From Sedimentisphaerales bacterium (GTDB lineage Bacteria; Planctomycetota; Phycisphaerae; Sedimentisphaerales; SG8-4): a stretch of 33,744 nt of DNA. A program made the translations under genes and the position numbers. The notes beneath the pieces are model-generated. The model had not been told where the DNA came from and did no database searches. It saw only the letters and a program-made list of their open reading frames with translations. Shown here one piece after another: positions 27,083 to 33,744 of the stretch (the stretch's first letter is position 1; every line of letters starts with the position of its first letter). The stretch lies in assembly GCA_016932895.1 (NCBI GenBank), contig JAFGCA010000195.1:1-33744 (forward strand), in the 5' to 3' direction.

Positions 27083-29353
27083 TCAGGCATCTGGCTGGGC
27101 TGCGCAGTTCCTGCCGAGGAGAAAGACCGATCGCCGGGCCGGCAGCGTCAGACCGATGCGGGTGACATCGGCGCCTGCTTCCATCTCATGGGTGCAGGAG
27201 GGCGTCGCGATCTTGCCTGTGTGCGGGTCCCATGCTTCAAGCTGCGTGCGTCCGCGCAGGCGTACCTGCGTATCTATCGGGGCAGCCCCCAGGTTGGCGA
27301 ACAGGTAGATATGCACGTCGTCCTTGATCTTATGGATGTAGCGCAACGGTGCGTTGCTTTCGTACTCGACGTCGTAGACGGCCAGAGCTTCGTCCAGGGC
27401 GTCGCGCAGGGATGTGAAATCGAGCGATTTGAGGCTGAGGGCCATGCCCCCTTCGTCGTTTCTCTTCACCCCGGCATCTGCCCCGGTTTTGAACAGCGCC
27501 TTAATAGTGCGAACGACGTCCTCGTCGTGCCCGAACTCTGCCGATTTGGACGGCAGGCAGCCGGTGGCGATGACCGTGCCGCCCCGGTCGTAGAATTCTT
27601 TGATCTTTCGGAGATTGCTCCAGGAAATCGTCTTGTGGCCGGGCAGCACAAGAACCTTGAATCGTTCGGCGTGGATTCTGTTTCGCAGGACCAGTTCGCT
27701 GGCCTCCACGAAGCATTTCTCGTCCAGCACTTCGGGATGGACGAAAGCGTAATCGCGTCCCGCCCCGGCAATCAGCATCTCGCCCACGTCGAGGTAATCG
27801 GCTTCCGGAACGGCGACGCCGCCCTTGTAGTTCCCGAGCGGTCCGTCCAGGTAGTGGCTGCCTTGAAGCGTCGCGATGGGATAGAGCACCGCAATGTCAC
27901 AGACGTGCCGGGCGTCGTTCTGAAGCAGGAGGTGAAGCCGGGCGAGGTACGTATTGAACTCCGGCAGACGCTCCGCATAGATCGGGCTGCGCCAGGACAA
28001 CTCCGGCTTGAACACCACGTGGTCATCGTCGTACCAGACGGCGTGCGGAATGAGCTGATTGATGCCCTTGGTGTACTGCTCCATGGCCACCGCGTAGATG
28101 CTGTCCCAGCTCAGATTGCCCATGGCGCCGTACGTCTCGGACATCACGAGCGTCTTGTCCCAGTTGTACGCCGCCGAGCTGATGACCTTGTAAATTCTCT
28201 CGGCCGGTCGATTGCCCCCGATCTTGTCCACGCCGGGAATGGCCTGATGCTTGAAGCACTTCATCAGGTCCCCCGAGACGCTCACCGGGTTGGTGACTTC
28301 TTCCTGGTCCTGGTGGCCGGTGGCTTCGATGCCGTGCGCGTCGCACCAATCCTGGATTCGCTTGGGAAAGCTTGTGGCGTACAGCTCCGTTCGAAAGCCG
28401 AAGAGGTAGTTTCTCGCCGCTTCGGTCTCCGGGCCGATATCGTACCAGAGGGCGGGGTAGTACGGCCTGGGGTCGAACCCGTATCGACGTTCGAACTTTT
28501 CGTTGAATCGGTCCGTCCAGGTCCGTCCGTTGCCGCGGTAGAGCGTGGGTTCGTCGTGGAAGGTGGAATCGATGGTCGTTCCGAAATCGTCGCGGAAACG
28601 CTCGTAGTAGGCCTGGTGCGTCATCTCGATGAACTTGTCGACCGCGTCGGGATCGAGATAGTCACAGCAGGGATAGCCGTCGAGGACGCAGGTGAAGATC
28701 ATGACCTTCCACGTCCCGGATGGAGCCTCCCAGCGAAGCTGCCCCTTCCGGATCGCCCCGCTCAGGTGCACTCTTGCGAGAGTGGTTGTCTCCATTGCCA
28801 CGACGCTCATCAATGTCCCGGGCGGGACGGTTCGTTCGAAGACGGTCGGTCCCGTGATCGTCTGTTCGTGCTTGTCGAGCCGCTTGAGCGTCTCCTCGGG
28901 GTGGCGCTGCTGGAACAGGCTGACGTCGCGCGAGTTGGGTGCGCCAGCCGAGCCGCTGGGAAAGCCGTATTCATCGTACAGCGACATGGTCATCCCGAGC
29001 CGGCGGGCCTGCTGCAAAGCAACGCCGTACAGCGAGAGGTACTCGTCTGTCAGGTATCCGGGCCGGAAGGCCTTGCCGAAAGGAAGAATCCCGAAGCCCC
29101 CGTACTTGCTGAGATGCTTCGATTTCTGCATCTGTTCGCGGACCGTTTCAGCCGTGACCTCGGTGTTGTTCCAGAACCACAGGGGGCGGGGCCAGGACGA
29201 TATCGGCGGGGCGGCGAAATCAGCTTTAAGATCGTCCGGAAAGGAGTTCGTCGGCACGGTTCTTCCGGGGGCCGTTGCTCCGATACCCGCCGCCAGCGCG
29301 ATCACCATCGCAACGATCTTCGCTCCATGTGTCTTGCGTGATTGTGGTCGCAC
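27083..29353 (-). CDS. Secreted GH106-like (alpha-L-rhamnosidase-related) glycosidase
   Basis: The region SSWPRPLWFWNNTEVTAE followed by YGGFGILPFGKAF and SLYDEYGFPSGSAG matches the N-terminal (beta/alpha)8 barrel of GH106-type proteins. Acidic segments such as STFHDEPTLYRG and GHQDQEEV are candidate active-site regions. The C-terminal part has a beta-rich domain. GH106 enzymes release L-rhamnose, but at 756 residues this protein is shorter than well-studied members, so the exact activity is open. The GTG at 29353 is chosen because AAGGAGG (29365-29359) is 5 nt upstream and a clean signal peptide (KIVAMVIALAAGIGATAPG) follows; a TTG at 29401 has no such support. It is convergent with the transglutaminase-like gene and follows the beta-CASP gene by 86 bp on the same strand. 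Confidence 0.75.
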   Translation of the reverse strand: MRPQSRKTHGAKIVAMVIALAAGIGATAPGRTVPTNSFPDDLKADFAAPPISSWPRPLWFWNNTEVTAETVREQMQKSKHLSKYGGFGILPFGKAFRPGYLTDEYLSLYGVALQQARRLGMTMSLYDEYGFPSGSAGAPNSRDVSLFQQRHPEETLKRLDKHEQTITGPTVFERTVPPGTLMSVVAMETTTLARVHLSGAIRKGQLRWEAPSGTWKVMIFTCVLDGYPCCDYLDPDAVDKFIEMTHQAYYERFRDDFGTTIDSTFHDEPTLYRGNGRTWTDRFNEKFERRYGFDPRPYYPALWYDIGPETEAARNYLFGFRTELYATSFPKRIQDWCDAHGIEATGHQDQEEVTNPVSVSGDLMKCFKHQAIPGVDKIGGNRPAERIYKVISSAAYNWDKTLVMSETYGAMGNLSWDSIYAVAMEQYTKGINQLIPHAVWYDDDHVVFKPELSWRSPIYAERLPEFNTYLARLHLLLQNDARHVCDIAVLYPIATLQGSHYLDGPLGNYKGGVAVPEADYLDVGEMLIAGAGRDYAFVHPEVLDEKCFVEASELVLRNRIHAERFKVLVLPGHKTISWSNLRKIKEFYDRGGTVIATGCLPSKSAEFGHDEDVVRTIKALFKTGADAGVKRNDEGGMALSLKSLDFTSLRDALDEALAVYDVEYESNAPLRYIHKIKDDVHIYLFANLGAAPIDTQVRLRGRTQLEAWDPHTGKIATPSCTHEMEAGADVTRIGLTLPARRSVFLLGRNCAAQPDA

Positions 29354-29439
29354 GTCAGCCTCCTTGCTCAAGTCAGGTTGCTCCGTATGGCGCACTCGCA
29401 AAAGGCGAGCGACACTGCGTTTTCGCCGGCGAACGTGCG

Positions 29440-30846
29440 TCAGTCGAGGATGACCTCGTCGCGGAATTCCGGTACGACGACGTCCCAGCCGGTTTTTTCG
29501 TGGACGAAGGCGCCGAAGTGCTTGGCGCTTTCGGCTTCGCCGTGGACGACGAAGAGCTTACGCGGCGGACGCTTGAGGGAGCTGAGCCACTGAAGCAGCT
29601 CTTCCTTGTCGGCGTGGGCCGAGAAGCCGTGGATTTGCACGATGCGCGCCTTGACGGGGTAATTCTGCCCGAGAATGCGGACCTCTTCTTCGCCCTCGAT
29701 GATGCGCCGGCCCAGCGTTCCGACGGCCTGGTAGCCCACGAACATGATGGTGCTTTCCGGGCGGGTGATGTTGTTGACGAGGTGGTGCTTGATGCGGCCG
29801 CCCGTGCACATGCCCGAGCCGGCGATGACCATCACCGGGCTCTTAATGAAGTTGATCGCCTTGGACTGCTTTGAGTTCTCCGTGATATTCAGCCCGGGAA
29901 ACTCGAAGGGAGAATCGCCGTTCTGGACGAACTCGCGCATCTCGCTGTCGAACAGCTCCGGATGGTGCCGAAACACTTTGGTGATCGAGCCCGCCATCGG
30001 GCTGTCCAGGAAGACCCTGAGGTGCGAGATCGTATTTTCCAGCAGCAGTTCGTTGACATAGTACAGCAGCTCCTGCGAGCGCTCGAGGGCGAAGCTGGGC
30101 ACGATGATATTGCCGCCGGCCTTCTTGGTGGCGTTGATGACCTCGCCGATTTCCGCTTTGATGTCACTCCGGCCGCGATGCACACGATCGCCGTAGGTGG
30201 ATTCCACCAGGATGTAATCCGCTTCCTTGACGTGCGCCGGGTCGCGAATGATGGGCCGGTCGGGCCGCCCGACGTCGCCGGAAAAGAGCACGCAGCGGGT
30301 TTCGCCGTCGACCCGGGCGCTCACGCCGATAATCGACGAACCCAGGACGTGCCCGGCCTCGCAGAACATGGCGTCGATGTTCTCGGCGATCTGCACGACC
30401 TTGCCGTACTGGACCGGCGTGAACAGGGGGAACGTCGCCTCCGCGTCTTCCGCCGTGTAGAGCGGGACTTCCGGATACGGGCCCTTGCGTCCCTCGCGCT
30501 CGTGACGCTTGCGCTTGTACTCGGCATCCTCTTCCTGGATCTTGGCCGAATCGAGCATGATGATCCGCGCGATCTCCGCCGTGGCGGCCGTGCAGTAAAT
30601 CCGCCCCTTGAAACCGTCCTTCACCAACTTCGGCAGCAGACCGCAATGATCCAGATGCGCGTGCGTCAACAGCACCGCATCGATACTGGCCGGCGGGAGG
30701 TGAAACGGTTCCCAGTTCCGTGCCCTGAATTGACGTTCCTGATACAGGCCGCAGTCCACGAGAAGACGCGTTCCGTCGACCTCCAGAAGATGACGCGAGC
30801 CGGTGACGTTTTGCGCCGCGCCGAGGAAGCTGAGCTTCATTTGCAT
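29440..30846 (-). CDS. Beta-CASP metallo-beta-lactamase-fold RNase (RNA metabolising)
   Basis: A cytoplasmic zinc-dependent nuclease of the CPSF/YSH1-like group. H62-A-H64-L-D66-H67 is the metallo-beta-lactamase HxHxDH motif. GHVLGSS and FSGDVGR supply further ligands. The beta-CASP insert shows FLDSPMAG, SGMCTGGRIKHHL and the C-terminal HGFSAHADKEEL and HGE motifs. At 468 residues it is typical of the bacterial members. The ATG at 30846 has GAGGA 8 nt upstream; an ATG two codons further in is possible, and a frame open to 31137 is not credible as coding because a strong promoter lies inside it. RNA endonuclease or exonuclease activity is inferred from the family. It has no obvious functional link to the flanking glycan genes. 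Confidence 0.92.
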   Translation of the reverse strand: MQMKLSFLGAAQNVTGSRHLLEVDGTRLLVDCGLYQERQFRARNWEPFHLPPASIDAVLLTHAHLDHCGLLPKLVKDGFKGRIYCTAATAEIARIIMLDSAKIQEEDAEYKRKRHEREGRKGPYPEVPLYTAEDAEATFPLFTPVQYGKVVQIAENIDAMFCEAGHVLGSSIIGVSARVDGETRCVLFSGDVGRPDRPIIRDPAHVKEADYILVESTYGDRVHRGRSDIKAEIGEVINATKKAGGNIIVPSFALERSQELLYYVNELLLENTISHLRVFLDSPMAGSITKVFRHHPELFDSEMREFVQNGDSPFEFPGLNITENSKQSKAINFIKSPVMVIAGSGMCTGGRIKHHLVNNITRPESTIMFVGYQAVGTLGRRIIEGEEEVRILGQNYPVKARIVQIHGFSAHADKEELLQWLSSLKRPPRKLFVVHGEAESAKHFGAFVHEKTGWDVVVPEFRDEVILD

Positions 30847-30888
30847 GTCTTGGTTCCTCTGGGAAAAAGTCAGTACACACAAAAACTT

Positions 30889-30917
30889 ATTGTACCAGGA
30901 AACTCTGCATCTGTCAA
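30889..30917 (-). promoter_or_regulatory. Strong sigma70-type promoter for the beta-CASP nuclease gene
   Basis: On the minus strand a perfect TTGACA (30917-30912) and TACAAT (30894-30889) are separated by 17 bp. Transcription near 30882 leaves a leader of about 36 nt with the GAGGA ribosome-binding site. It is the best promoter match in the window. Confidence 0.7.
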
Positions 30918-30969
30918 GGTCGCTGCCGCGCCGGAGCCCGCGTCTCGTGACAACGGGCCCGATAATGGC

Positions 30970-30999
30970 TTGCTTGTCCCCCGCCGAAAATGGTATACT
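30970..30999 (+). promoter_or_regulatory. Candidate extended -10 promoter for the CotH gene
   Basis: TTGCTT (30970-30975) and TATACT (30994-30999) are 18 bp apart, and the -10 is preceded by TGG, giving an extended -10. Transcription would begin near 31006, immediately before the first leader hairpin. It is divergent from the nuclease promoter. Confidence 0.5.
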
Positions 31000-31006
31000 C
31001 ATGTCA

Positions 31007-31131
31007 GGACAGCGTGTTTGTTGCTTCGTCAGCGCTGTCCAACCGATATTGTGAGGAAGGGATTCTGCGACAGCCAGCAGCGAAATAATCCGCATCGCCG
31101 GCGGCGGTCTCTCGCTGAGTCCGTCGTCCGG
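31007..31131 (+). promoter_or_regulatory. Structured 5' leader of the CotH gene (three hairpins)
   Basis: Three successive stems are visible. P1: GGACAGCG (31007-31014) with CGCTGTCC (31033-31040), a perfect 8 bp with an 18-nt loop. P2: GGATT-CTGC (31060-31068) with GCAG (31077-31080) and AATCC (31087-31091), with a 6-nt bulge. P3: CCGGCGGCGG (31098-31107) with CCGTCGTCCGG (31121-31131), 10 bp with one bulged T and one G-T, extendable by 31097/31132. The leader ends about 35 nt before the ATG. It fits no riboswitch class I recognise. G+C-rich DNA forms hairpins by chance, so function is unproven. Confidence 0.4.
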
Positions 31132-31166
31132 CCGCACGCAACTCCGTACGGAAGAGGTTTGATTGC

Positions 31167-33744
31167 ATGAGAATTCGATGGTTTCTTGTATTGGTTATTG
31201 TTTTCCGGGCCGTTAGCGCTCTGGCCCAGACACACCCCGTGGGTGATTTGAACGAGGATTACCAGGTCGATTGGGCGGACTTGCGTCTCCTCGCTGGAAG
31301 CTGGCTGGCCGAAGGCTGTCAGGCCGGCGGCTGCGAAGCGGACCTGGACGCCGCCGGCGACGTGGACCTGCGCGACTTTGCCTGGCTGGCGGACAACTGG
31401 AATGCCGATGGCCGCACCCCCGTCATCAACGAGTTCGTCGCCAGCAACGGCAGTCAGTTGCCGCTCGAAGCGGGCGAGCTGCTGGACGCCGACGGCGACT
31501 CTTCCGACTGGATCGAGCTGTACAATCCGACCGACGAGGCGCTTGCCCTGGACGGCTGGTATCTCACCGACGATGCCGACGATCTGACCCGGTGGCGATT
31601 TCCGGACGCCGTGACACTCGATGCGGGAGGTTTCCTGGTCGTGTTTGCCTCGGGCAAGGACCGCAGGAGCGGTCAGTTGCACACGAACTTCAAGCTCGGC
31701 GCCGACGGCGGCTACCTCGCGCTGGTCAAGCCCGACGGGCGGACGGTCGCTCACGAGTACGGGCCCACGTACCCCGAGCAGATGAGTGACATCTCGTATG
31801 GCCTGGGCCGGTACGACGCCGAGTTTGTGACCTCCGGTTCCGACGCCTCTTATCACGTGCCGGCGGCTGAGGACGCCGGGCGGGGCTGGACCGCGGTCGG
31901 TTTCAACGACGACAACTGGCACACCGGCGCCGCCAGTCTGGGTTTCTCCCCGACCTCACAGTTGCTGGGTCAGGACATCGGGAATCCCTCCCTGCCCGGC
32001 GGATTCACACCGCAGGGAGCCGGATACATGCTCCATGCCGAAGGCACGGATATCGGGGGCACGGCCGATTCGTTCTACTACTTCTACATGCCGCTCCGCG
32101 GTGACGGTGAATTGACCGTGTTCGTGATGGGCATGGTGGGCACGGATTCCTGGGCCAAGGCCGGCGTCATGGTTCGCGAAACGCTCGCTCCCGAATCCAA
32201 GCACGTGACGGAAGTCATCACGGTGGGCAACGGAACCGCCTTCCAGCGCCGCACGACGACCGGCGGCTCGTCTGTCTCGAATCATGGCAACGGGCTCAGT
32301 GTCCCACGGTGGCTGCGTATCGTCAGGAAGGGCAGCGCGTTCAGCGGGTACTATTCCGCCGACGGCGTCAACTGGACGCGGCAGGGCACCGAAGTGGTCG
32401 ACATGGCGGCCGACGCCTACATCGGCCTGTGCCTGACCTCGCACGCGCCGGGCAAGCTGGGGGCCGCGGTCTTTCAGAACATCTCCTTCGGCAGCCAGAC
32501 GAACAATTCTCTCAAAGATCGCATGTGGGGCGTCAACGCGTCGCTCTGGACCCGCACCGAGTTCGTCGCCGAGGAGCCCGCGTTCTTTGACACCCTGCGG
32601 CTGCAGATGCGCTACGAAGACGGTTTCGTCGCCTACCTCAACGGCGTGGAGGTCGCACGGGACAACGTCGCCGGCGCGCCCCGGTGGGATTCAACCGCCG
32701 CCGCCGACCGCCCCGATATGCTCATGGGCCAGCCGGCCATCTTCGACATTTCGGACCGCAAAGGGCTGGTGCGCGAAGGCCGCAACGTCTTGGCCATCCA
32801 CGGACTCAACGATAACAGCGACAACGAAATGTTTCTCATCGCGCCCGAGTTGTCCGCCGCCGGGAAAGTGCGGGTGCCGCAATACTTCGCAACGCCCACG
32901 CCGGGCCGGGCCAATATCTCCGGCGCCCTGGACATCGTGGCCCGACCCGAGCTCAGCAACGAGCGCGGCCTCTACGATGCACCGTTTCTAATGACCATGA
33001 GCTGCGACACGCCCGGCGCCGCCATTCGTTACACGCTCGATGGCATGGCCCCGACGGCGAGCACAGGGGCGGTCTACTCCGGCCCGTTCACCTTGGCCTC
33101 CACCATGTGCCTGCGCATCGCCGCGTTCAAGCCCGGCTGGATGCCCAGTCCCGTACAGACCCACACGTACATATTCCCCGACCAGGTGCTGCGGCAGCGG
33201 ACCAACCCCCCGGGTTTCCCGGCCTCCTGGGGTGACACCGACGGCGATTACGAGATGGACCCCGATATCGTCGACAACGGCGCCTATCGAGGCCAGGTCA
33301 AAGAAGCGCTGAAAGCTCTGCCCACGATGTCGATCGTGATGGACCTGGACGGTCTGTTCGGCTCCAACGGCATCTACACCAACTGGAACAGCAGCGGCGC
33401 GAACTGGGAACGGCCCTGCGCCGTGGAGCTGATCCATCCCGACGGGACCGAGGGCTTCGATGTGGACTGTGGCATTCGCGTCTACGGCGGCGTCGGACGG
33501 CGCGAGAAAAAGAAGTCGTTCCGCCTGATGTTCAAGCGCCAGTACGGTCCGACCAAGCTGCGCTACCCGTTGTTTGGCGAAGACGCGACCGATTCCTTCG
33601 ACCAGCTCATCCTGCGGGCCAACTTCAACGATGCCTACGTCTGGGGCGCGGACCGGTCGCAGTACATCCGCGACGAATACGTCCGGCGCCTGCAGTTGGC
33701 CCTGGGCGATCCGTCTCCCCACGGCACCTTCGTTCACCTGTACA
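31167..33744 (+). CDS. Secreted multidomain CotH-kinase-like surface protein (3' end outside window)
   Basis: The frame is open for 859 codons to the window edge. A signal peptide (about 1-21) is followed by a dockerin-like pair of calcium-binding segments (26-78: DLNEDYQVDWADL and DLDAAGDVDLRDF), as seen in Phycisphaerae. Next come a lamin-tail (LTD) domain (about 86-185), a jelly-roll (galactose-binding-like) domain split as 222-265 and 443-560, a DUF1349-like concanavalin-type insert (about 283-442), a CHB_HEX_C-like segment (about 600-668) and the start of a CotH domain (about 710 onward, with VELIHPDG, GIRVYGG and FRLMFKRQYG). GAGG (31154-31157) is 9 nt before the ATG. CotH kinase activity cannot be judged because the catalytic part is cut off. 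A cell-surface location is inferred. Confidence 0.85.
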   Translation, partial: MRIRWFLVLVIVFRAVSALAQTHPVGDLNEDYQVDWADLRLLAGSWLAEGCQAGGCEADLDAAGDVDLRDFAWLADNWNADGRTPVINEFVASNGSQLPLEAGELLDADGDSSDWIELYNPTDEALALDGWYLTDDADDLTRWRFPDAVTLDAGGFLVVFASGKDRRSGQLHTNFKLGADGGYLALVKPDGRTVAHEYGPTYPEQMSDISYGLGRYDAEFVTSGSDASYHVPAAEDAGRGWTAVGFNDDNWHTGAASLGFSPTSQLLGQDIGNPSLPGGFTPQGAGYMLHAEGTDIGGTADSFYYFYMPLRGDGELTVFVMGMVGTDSWAKAGVMVRETLAPESKHVTEVITVGNGTAFQRRTTTGGSSVSNHGNGLSVPRWLRIVRKGSAFSGYYSADGVNWTRQGTEVVDMAADAYIGLCLTSHAPGKLGAAVFQNISFGSQTNNSLKDRMWGVNASLWTRTEFVAEEPAFFDTLRLQMRYEDGFVAYLNGVEVARDNVAGAPRWDSTAAADRPDMLMGQPAIFDISDRKGLVREGRNVLAIHGLNDNSDNEMFLIAPELSAAGKVRVPQYFATPTPGRANISGALDIVARPELSNERGLYDAPFLMTMSCDTPGAAIRYTLDGMAPTASTGAVYSGPFTLASTMCLRIAAFKPGWMPSPVQTHTYIFPDQVLRQRTNPPGFPASWGDTDGDYEMDPDIVDNGAYRGQVKEALKALPTMSIVMDLDGLFGSNGIYTNWNSSGANWERPCAVELIHPDGTEGFDVDCGIRVYGGVGRREKKKSFRLMFKRQYGPTKLRYPLFGEDATDSFDQLILRANFNDAYVWGADRSQYIRDEYVRRLQLALGDPSPHGTFVHLY

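Noticed and set aside
27188..29341. Plus-strand 717-codon frame opposite the GH106-like gene
   Set aside because: No domain features and no ribosome-binding site; the minus-strand frame has a signal peptide and GH106-like motifs.
30847..31137. N-terminal extension of the beta-CASP nuclease
   Set aside because: The extension contains a strong promoter and leader sequence and has no family homology; the ATG at 30846 has a good ribosome-binding site.

Overview
The window looks like a chromosomal segment from a Planctomycetota bacterium, most likely class Phycisphaerae. The support is G+C-rich coding DNA; several Tat-exported enzymes of the sulfatase, Gfo/Idh/MocA and sugar-isomerase-like types; a pseudopilin with the planctomycete H-x9-DG signature; and a surface protein that combines a dockerin-like region, a lamin-tail domain and a CotH domain. 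The taxonomic call is inference from gene content. No rRNA, tRNA, CRISPR array, transposase or integrase was seen.

Layout: (1) 1-412 is intergenic, with an inverted-repeat element and a candidate promoter. (2) 413-10845 (+) is a nitrogen and pyrimidine/arginine block: gltB and gltD (glutamate synthase, overlapping by 8 bp), then carB and carA (carbamoyl phosphate synthetase) in the order large-then-small subunit. All four products work on glutamine, glutamate or carbamoyl phosphate. (3) 10859-11833 (-) is a Tat-exported sugar-isomerase-like TIM barrel. (4) 11834-12795 is a spacer of almost 1 kb without a convincing gene. (5) 12796-14301 (+) is a CHAD-domain protein joined in frame to a short zinc-ribbon protein that has its own promoter and ribosome-binding site. 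(6) 14329-16589 (-) holds a pseudopilin and an exported protein split by one in-frame TGA. (7) 16652-18082 (+) is a B12-domain radical SAM enzyme. (8) 18156-21140 (-) is a sulfatase and a Gfo/Idh/MocA oxidoreductase in one transcription unit. (9) 21411-27023 (+) is a Wzz-like polysaccharide co-polymerase, a GH172 (DUF2961) glycosidase and a secreted transglutaminase-like protein. (10) 27083-30846 (-) is a GH106-like glycosidase and a beta-CASP ribonuclease. (11) 31167 to the window end (+) is a large secreted CotH protein, cut by the window edge and preceded by a structured leader.

How the genes may work together: the 5' third is core metabolism. From about 18 kb onward most genes fit extracellular or periplasmic glycan turnover: desulfation (sulfatase), oxidation or epimerisation of released sugars (Gfo/Idh), alpha-furanoside cleavage (GH172), rhamnoside cleavage (GH106-like) and surface-anchored accessory proteins. 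This is inference from family roles; no substrate can be read from the sequence. There is no SusC/SusD pair, as expected outside Bacteroidota.

Most noteworthy: the in-frame TGA at 16209-16211 inside an otherwise intact gene; the CHAD/zinc-ribbon ORF with an internal consensus-like promoter; a three-hairpin leader ahead of the CotH gene; an EF-hand-like loop inserted between the catalytic residues of the transglutaminase-like protein; and a jelly-roll domain in the CotH protein that appears split by a nested domain. I did not find a clear new defence or mobile system.
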